This document shows, piece after piece, positions 60,598 to 64,000 of a stretch of DNA of 64,000 nucleotides. The notes under the pieces were generated by a model. That model had not been told where the DNA came from. It worked only from the letters and a program-made list of their open reading frames with translations, and searched no databases. The stretch covers positions 558,001 to 622,000 of the forward strand of contig NZ_CP195303.1 in NCBI RefSeq assembly GCF_051245535.1. Direction: 5' to 3'. The translations under genes and the position numbers were made by a program. This stretch comes from Micavibrio aeruginosavorus_D (lineage in GTDB: Bacteria; Pseudomonadota; Alphaproteobacteria; Micavibrionales; Micavibrionaceae). Within the stretch, counting starts at the first letter, position 1, and each line of letters begins with the position of its first letter.

Positions 60598-60622
60598 CCC
60601 CACAGCGCGGACGCATGTGGGG
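60598..60622 (-). terminator. Intrinsic terminator in the leader of the peptidoglycan-binding gene
   Basis: CCCCACA-GCG...CGC-TGTGGGG stem, followed on the - strand by TTTTTTG (60592-60597). It lies between a TATAAT (60636-60641) and the start at 60563, so it would end most transcripts from that promoter before the gene. Confidence 0.6.
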
Positions 60623-60635
60623 TGGTGACGGTTTG

Positions 60636-60641
60636 ATTATA
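60636..60641 (-). promoter_or_regulatory. Putative -10 box of the 60563 gene group
   Basis: A perfect TATAAT on the - strand. The -35 (CTGGAA-like) at 17 bases is poor. Confidence 0.4.
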
Positions 60642-60723
60642 CCCAAAATAGGAATAAATTCCAGTTCTTTTTTGCTGGGTTTTGCCGCTTTCTTTGCCCG
60701 GACTTGATGCTAAACTCCACCCC

Positions 60724-61755
60724 ATGACCGATCTTCTCACCTATATCCATTCCCTGTTATTCGATCCCACCCGCATCCCTCTGGCGATGGGGGCGATTAT
60801 GACGGTTGCCATTTTTGGGGTGGCCACGGGGCCCATGCGGGGGAATGCCAATCCGTTGTTCTGGGCCGTTGTGAACGGGTTGTTCGGTGGGTTCGGGGCG
60901 CGGTTGGACCGGGTGCAGCGCACCCCGGCGGATCTGATGATGCGCGGGTTTTTTGTCACCGTTCTGGGGTTGGGGTTCTTCTATCTGTGCGCGCGGTTGG
61001 CGGGCAGTGCGGCGTTTTTCTATCCGGCGGCGGGGCTGACGGAGGTGGTGCTGCTGTCGCTGTGCCTGAGCGCGGGCACGATCTGGTATGCGCTGCTGAA
61101 ACTGTTTTTCGCGTTGAAGGACAAGAAGGTGGGCAAGGGGGCGTATTATACGATCGCGTCCTCCAGCCGGTGCGATTTGTCGGCCAGCGATGATTTTACG
61201 ATTACCCGTGTGGGCATGGCCTTGGCCGCCCGGAATTTTGACAAGGGGCTGGTGGCTCCGGTCGTGTGGTATTTGATCGCCGGGTTGCCGGGGGCGTTTA
61301 TCTATACCGGGTTGGCGGCGATGGCGTGGCGGTTTGGCAAGGATGGGTTCACCAAGGGCTTCGGGCGTTTGCCGTTGGTTTTGGAACGGCTGATGGGCTT
61401 TGTTCCGACCCTGCTGGCCGGGTTTTTGCTGGCTGCGGCCGGGTTGTTGACCCCGACCGGGGGCATGACCCGGGCCTTTATCGGGATTTTTGGGGCCGGG
61501 AAGGGCCGCGCACCCTATGACCAGGGGGGGCAGCCGGTGACGGCCATGGCCTGGTCCCTGGGCGTCAGTCTGGGCGGCCCGAATCAAGATCTGGACGGCT
61601 CCGCCCTGCAACGGGACTGGGTCGGGCCAGAGGTGGCCACGGCCCGGCTGGAGGCCAGCCATTTGCGCCGGGCTATCTATCTGCATTTAATGGCGGTTTT
61701 ACTGCTGTTGGCGGCCTTGGGCGGGGGACTGTTCTGGGGCAGTATCGGGCTGTAA
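60724..61755 (+). CDS. CobD/CbiB-family membrane protein (adenosylcobinamide-phosphate synthase-like, divergent)
   Basis: 343 residues from ATG 60724. About six to eight membrane segments. Resembles CobD/CbiB in the opening LLFDPTRIPLAMG, the central RCDLSASDDFTITRV...ARNFDKGLVAPVVWYLIAGLPGAFIYTGLAAMAWRFG segment, and LERLMGFVPTLLAGFLL. CobD attaches aminopropanol to cobyric acid. Several usually conserved positions differ and no other cobalamin gene is in the window, so the specific reaction is uncertain. Confidence 0.7.
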   Translation: MTDLLTYIHSLLFDPTRIPLAMGAIMTVAIFGVATGPMRGNANPLFWAVVNGLFGGFGARLDRVQRTPADLMMRGFFVTVLGLGFFYLCARLAGSAAFFYPAAGLTEVVLLSLCLSAGTIWYALLKLFFALKDKKVGKGAYYTIASSSRCDLSASDDFTITRVGMALAARNFDKGLVAPVVWYLIAGLPGAFIYTGLAAMAWRFGKDGFTKGFGRLPLVLERLMGFVPTLLAGFLLAAAGLLTPTGGMTRAFIGIFGAGKGRAPYDQGGQPVTAMAWSLGVSLGGPNQDLDGSALQRDWVGPEVATARLEASHLRRAIYLHLMAVLLLLAALGGGLFWGSIGL

Positions 61756-61786
61756 AACCCGGCCTTTTAAAAGTCATAGGAAACGC

Positions 61787-61816
61787 TTGACTTCCCCCGG
61801 ATTCATCGACTATTGT
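61787..61816 (+). promoter_or_regulatory. Putative sigma-70 promoter of rpmB
   Basis: TTGACT, 18-base spacer, TATTGT, 45 bases before the rpmB ATG. Confidence 0.5.
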
Positions 61817-61860
61817 CCGCACCTGTTTTGGAAAACCAGTAAAACTACAGGATTTATGCC

Positions 61861-62256
61861 ATGAGCCGCCGCTGCACCGTTACCGGAAAAGGCGTTATGA
61901 CCGGGAACAACGTTTCCCACGCTAAAAACCGCACCCGTCGCCGTTTCTTGCCGAGCGTTAAGCGCACCGGCCTGTTCAGCGATATTCTGGGTCGCTTTGT
62001 TGACGTGAAATTGTCCGTAAACGGCATTCGCACGGTTGAACACAATGGCGGTCTGGACGCGTTCTTGCTGGACACCCCGAAGACGAAATTGGACCCGAAG
62101 CTGCGCGCTTATCGCCGCACGCTGTCCAAGAAAGTCGCGAACGGCGCCGTGAACCCGGTTGTTTTCGAAAAGAAAGCAATCCCGAAGGGTAAAAAAGGCA
62201 ACATTTCGGCGCGTCTGCTGAAGAAAAAAGCTGCGAAAGCTGCTGCCGCGAAATAA
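61861..62256 (+). CDS. rpmB: Large-subunit ribosomal protein bL28
   Basis: 131 residues. MSRRCTVTGKGVMTGNNVSHAKNRTRRRFLP is the conserved L28 N-terminus. The usual length in relatives is about 95-100; here the last 30 residues are a Lys/Ala-rich extension (KGKKGNISARLLKKKAAKAAAAK) that probably contacts rRNA. Monocistronic, with promoter and terminator of its own. Confidence 0.96.
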   Translation: MSRRCTVTGKGVMTGNNVSHAKNRTRRRFLPSVKRTGLFSDILGRFVDVKLSVNGIRTVEHNGGLDAFLLDTPKTKLDPKLRAYRRTLSKKVANGAVNPVVFEKKAIPKGKKGNISARLLKKKAAKAAAAK

Positions 62257-62283
62257 TTATTGGGCCGTCTGGTCCCATTGAAT

Positions 62284-62309
62284 AAAAAGCCCCCGTTATG
62301 GGGGCTTTT
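62284..62309 (+). terminator. Intrinsic terminator after rpmB
   Basis: AAAAGCCCCC-GTTATG-GGGGCTTTTG with a T-rich tail, 27 bases after the rpmB stop. Confidence 0.85.
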
Positions 62310-62392
62310 GTTTTTCGTAAAGTTTGCAAGGCAGAGCGGATAGCCCTATAAAACAAGCTGATTTTCAACAAGGGATATAGGGATAAAAAATC

Positions 62393-62845
62393 ATGGCTAA
62401 AGCAACGTTGTACAAATCTTTGGTCGCGGCGTTTGCCGTTGTAAATGCGATTACCTTTGCAGACAGCACAATCATTGCGCACACCGTGCACAGTGGCCCG
62501 CACGCACCGAAGGTCAGCCTGGATCAAGTCGGCATGCACGCCGGAATGACTCCGTTGATGAATATGTATCAGTGGACGGCCAAAGATCTTGATTCCCGTT
62601 CTTTGACGGCCCGCGCACCGCTCAGCTATATCGCAGCGGCTTCTGGCGCTGTGTTGCCACCGGTGGCTGATGGTGCCGTCGGTCTGGTTGTATCAGTGCT
62701 GGGCGCACCGGGCTCTGTCGTCGGGCACTGGACGGGTGTTGCGACGGGCAAAACCTTTGCATCTGCAACCGATGTAAAAACACAGGCTGACAAAGCGCTG
62801 GCCGAGCGGTTCAAGCCTCAGATGAACCGTTTTCCAAACCTCTAA
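62393..62845 (+). CDS. Uncharacterised, possibly exported small protein
   Basis: 150 residues starting MAKATLYKSLVAAFAVVNAITFADS, a moderately hydrophobic N-terminus that could be a signal or anchor. A second hydrophobic segment at about 80-107 (SYIAAASGAVLPPVADGAVGLVVSVLGAPGSVVG) contains glycines and could be membrane-associated. No family recognised. It lies 21 bases upstream of tgt and may share its transcript. Confidence 0.6.
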   Translation: MAKATLYKSLVAAFAVVNAITFADSTIIAHTVHSGPHAPKVSLDQVGMHAGMTPLMNMYQWTAKDLDSRSLTARAPLSYIAAASGAVLPPVADGAVGLVVSVLGAPGSVVGHWTGVATGKTFASATDVKTQADKALAERFKPQMNRFPNL

Positions 62846-62866
62846 CCTGAAAGAAACGCGTACCCT

Positions 62867-64000
62867 ATGCTGACCTATCCGAATTTCGCCTTTGATGTTT
62901 TGCATCGTGATCAAAACGGTACGCGCGCGCGTATCGGGCGTCTGGTCACGCCGCATGGCACGATTGAAACGCCGAACTACATTTTCTGCGGTACCAAGGG
63001 TGCGATTAAAAACCTGTCGCCGATGCAAATGCGCGAGGCGGGTGCGGATATTATTCTGGGCAATACCTACCATTTGATGATCCAGCCGGGTGCGGATTTG
63101 ATTGAACGGATGGGCGGTTTGCATGAATTTAACCGTTGGGACGGTCCGATGATGACCGATTCCGGCGGGTTCCAGATTTTCTCTATGGGGCATGGCGGCG
63201 TTGCCGATGAAATCAAGGGGCGCAGCAATAACAAAGCCCGCGGAAAATCCCTGCTGGAAATATCGGAGGAGGGCGCGCGTTTCAAATCATACTGGGATGG
63301 CAGCATCCTGAACCTGACGCCGGAAGAATCCATTTCCATCCAGCGTAAAGTCGGCGCGGATTTGATTTACCAATTCGATGAATGCACGGCGTACCACGTT
63401 GAACGATCCTACACCGAAGAATCCATGCATCGCTCCCACCGTTGGGGTGATCGTTCCATCGCCGAATTTGAACGCGGCCATGATGGGCGGCAAGCGTTGT
63501 ACGGCATTGTCCAAGGCGGCGTGTACAAAGATTTGCGTGATATCAGTTGCGCATGGACGGCGGAAAAACCGTTCTTTGGTACGGCGATTGGCGGGTGCCT
63601 TGGTGGTTCGACGGAAGAGTTTTACGAGATCACCGGATGGTGCATGGAAAAAATCCATCCCGATCGCCCGGTCCACTTGCTGGGCATAGGCGCGATCCGT
63701 GATATTTTCGCCTGTGTCCGTTTGGGTATTGATACGTTCGATTGCGTGTCCCCGACTCGCATTGCTCGCCATGGCTGGGCGTTGACCAAGGGTGGTTCGG
63801 GCCGCATGAATTTGCGCAACGCGCAGTACCGCGAAGATAAAGAACCGCTGGACGCGTCCCTCGGTATTCCGGCCAGCGCCCATTTCTCCCGCTCGTATAT
63901 CCACCATTTGCTGAAGGTGGGCGAGTTGCTGGCGACGCAGTTGATCGCCCAGCACAACGTGGCGGTGATGACCCGCCTGATGCGCGAAATCCGCGCGGCC
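62867..64000 (+). CDS. tgt: Queuine tRNA-ribosyltransferase, 3' truncated by window edge
   Basis: ATG at 62867; frame open through base 64000 (378 codons visible, no stop). It exchanges guanine-34 of GUN-anticodon tRNAs for the queuosine precursor. Motifs: GTKGAIKNLSP, ILGNTYHL, MTDSGGFQIFSMG with the conserved Asp, GIVQGG, and LGIGAIRDIFACVRLGIDTFDCVSPTRIARHG with the nucleophilic Asp. Between the first and second motif sets (about residues 108-150) the sequence GHGGVADEIKGRSNN...LEISEEGARFKSYWDGS is longer than in E. coli-type enzymes. The C-terminal zinc ligands lie beyond the window. Confidence 0.94.
   Translation, partial: MLTYPNFAFDVLHRDQNGTRARIGRLVTPHGTIETPNYIFCGTKGAIKNLSPMQMREAGADIILGNTYHLMIQPGADLIERMGGLHEFNRWDGPMMTDSGGFQIFSMGHGGVADEIKGRSNNKARGKSLLEISEEGARFKSYWDGSILNLTPEESISIQRKVGADLIYQFDECTAYHVERSYTEESMHRSHRWGDRSIAEFERGHDGRQALYGIVQGGVYKDLRDISCAWTAEKPFFGTAIGGCLGGSTEEFYEITGWCMEKIHPDRPVHLLGIGAIRDIFACVRLGIDTFDCVSPTRIARHGWALTKGGSGRMNLRNAQYREDKEPLDASLGIPASAHFSRSYIHHLLKVGELLATQLIAQHNVAVMTRLMREIRAA

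Noticed and set aside
1..64000. CRISPR arrays, insertion sequences, prophage structural genes, rRNA genes
   Set aside because: No regularly spaced repeats, no transposase or phage protein and no rRNA sequence were recognised anywhere in the window.

Overview
The window looks like a chromosomal segment of an alphaproteobacterium. Supporting signs are the order homoserine dehydrogenase - class II fructose bisphosphatase (glpX) - recJ, a GatCAB amidotransferase locus, an rplM-rpsI pair, a class I PhaC with an intracellular PHA depolymerase, and short GTCAT...ATGAC palindromic intergenic elements of the type seen in that class. The genus cannot be fixed from the sequence alone. Most of the window is moderately GC-rich housekeeping DNA. 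Two stretches differ clearly: an AT-richer glycan cluster (1-14660) and an Rhs island (about 30250-39060).

Region 1 (1-14660, all + strand): a tightly packed surface-polysaccharide operon with two asparagine-synthase-type amidotransferases at its ends, two SAM methyltransferases, a formyltransferase, three related glycosyltransferases, a deacetylase-like protein, a Wzx-type flippase, a transglutaminase-like protein and an NAD-dependent epimerase. Together they suggest an exported glycan carrying amide, N-formyl and methyl groups. A bidirectional terminator closes it.

Region 2 (14700-30250): core genes. These are metY, rplM-rpsI, a gamma-carbonic-anhydrase-like protein, phaC, a membrane diguanylate cyclase with an insertion in its active-site loop, an OmpA-like lipoprotein, hom, two paralogous small proteins, glpX, recJ and an M48 lipoprotein peptidase. 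Palindromic repeats lie between several of them.

Region 3 (30250-39137): an Rhs polymorphic-toxin island bounded on the right by tRNA-Glu and on the left by an imperfect copy of that tRNA's 3' end. It holds a strongly structured RNA followed by a terminator, two small exported-protein genes each broken by one in-frame TAA, a secreted 1689-residue Rhs/YD-repeat protein with a putative toxin tip and immunity gene, a displaced second tip with its own small downstream gene, a third immunity-like gene, and two further scraps of the rhs coding sequence. No integrase is present.

Region 4 (39250-47412): a KefB/C-type antiporter, an AhpD-like protein, a methyl-accepting chemotaxis protein split by a one-base frameshift in an A6 run, an exported alkylsulfatase, a class D beta-lactamase and tRNA-Ser(GCU).

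Region 5 (47413-64000): small membrane and DUF proteins, gatB, gatA and gatC, ruvX, a YgjP-like protease, phaZ, an adenosine-kinase-like PfkB kinase, an FAD oxidoreductase, an AT-richer three-gene membrane/peptidoglycan-binding operon (with a second apparent frameshift and a leader terminator), a divergent CobD/CbiB homologue, rpmB, a small exported protein, and tgt running off the right edge.
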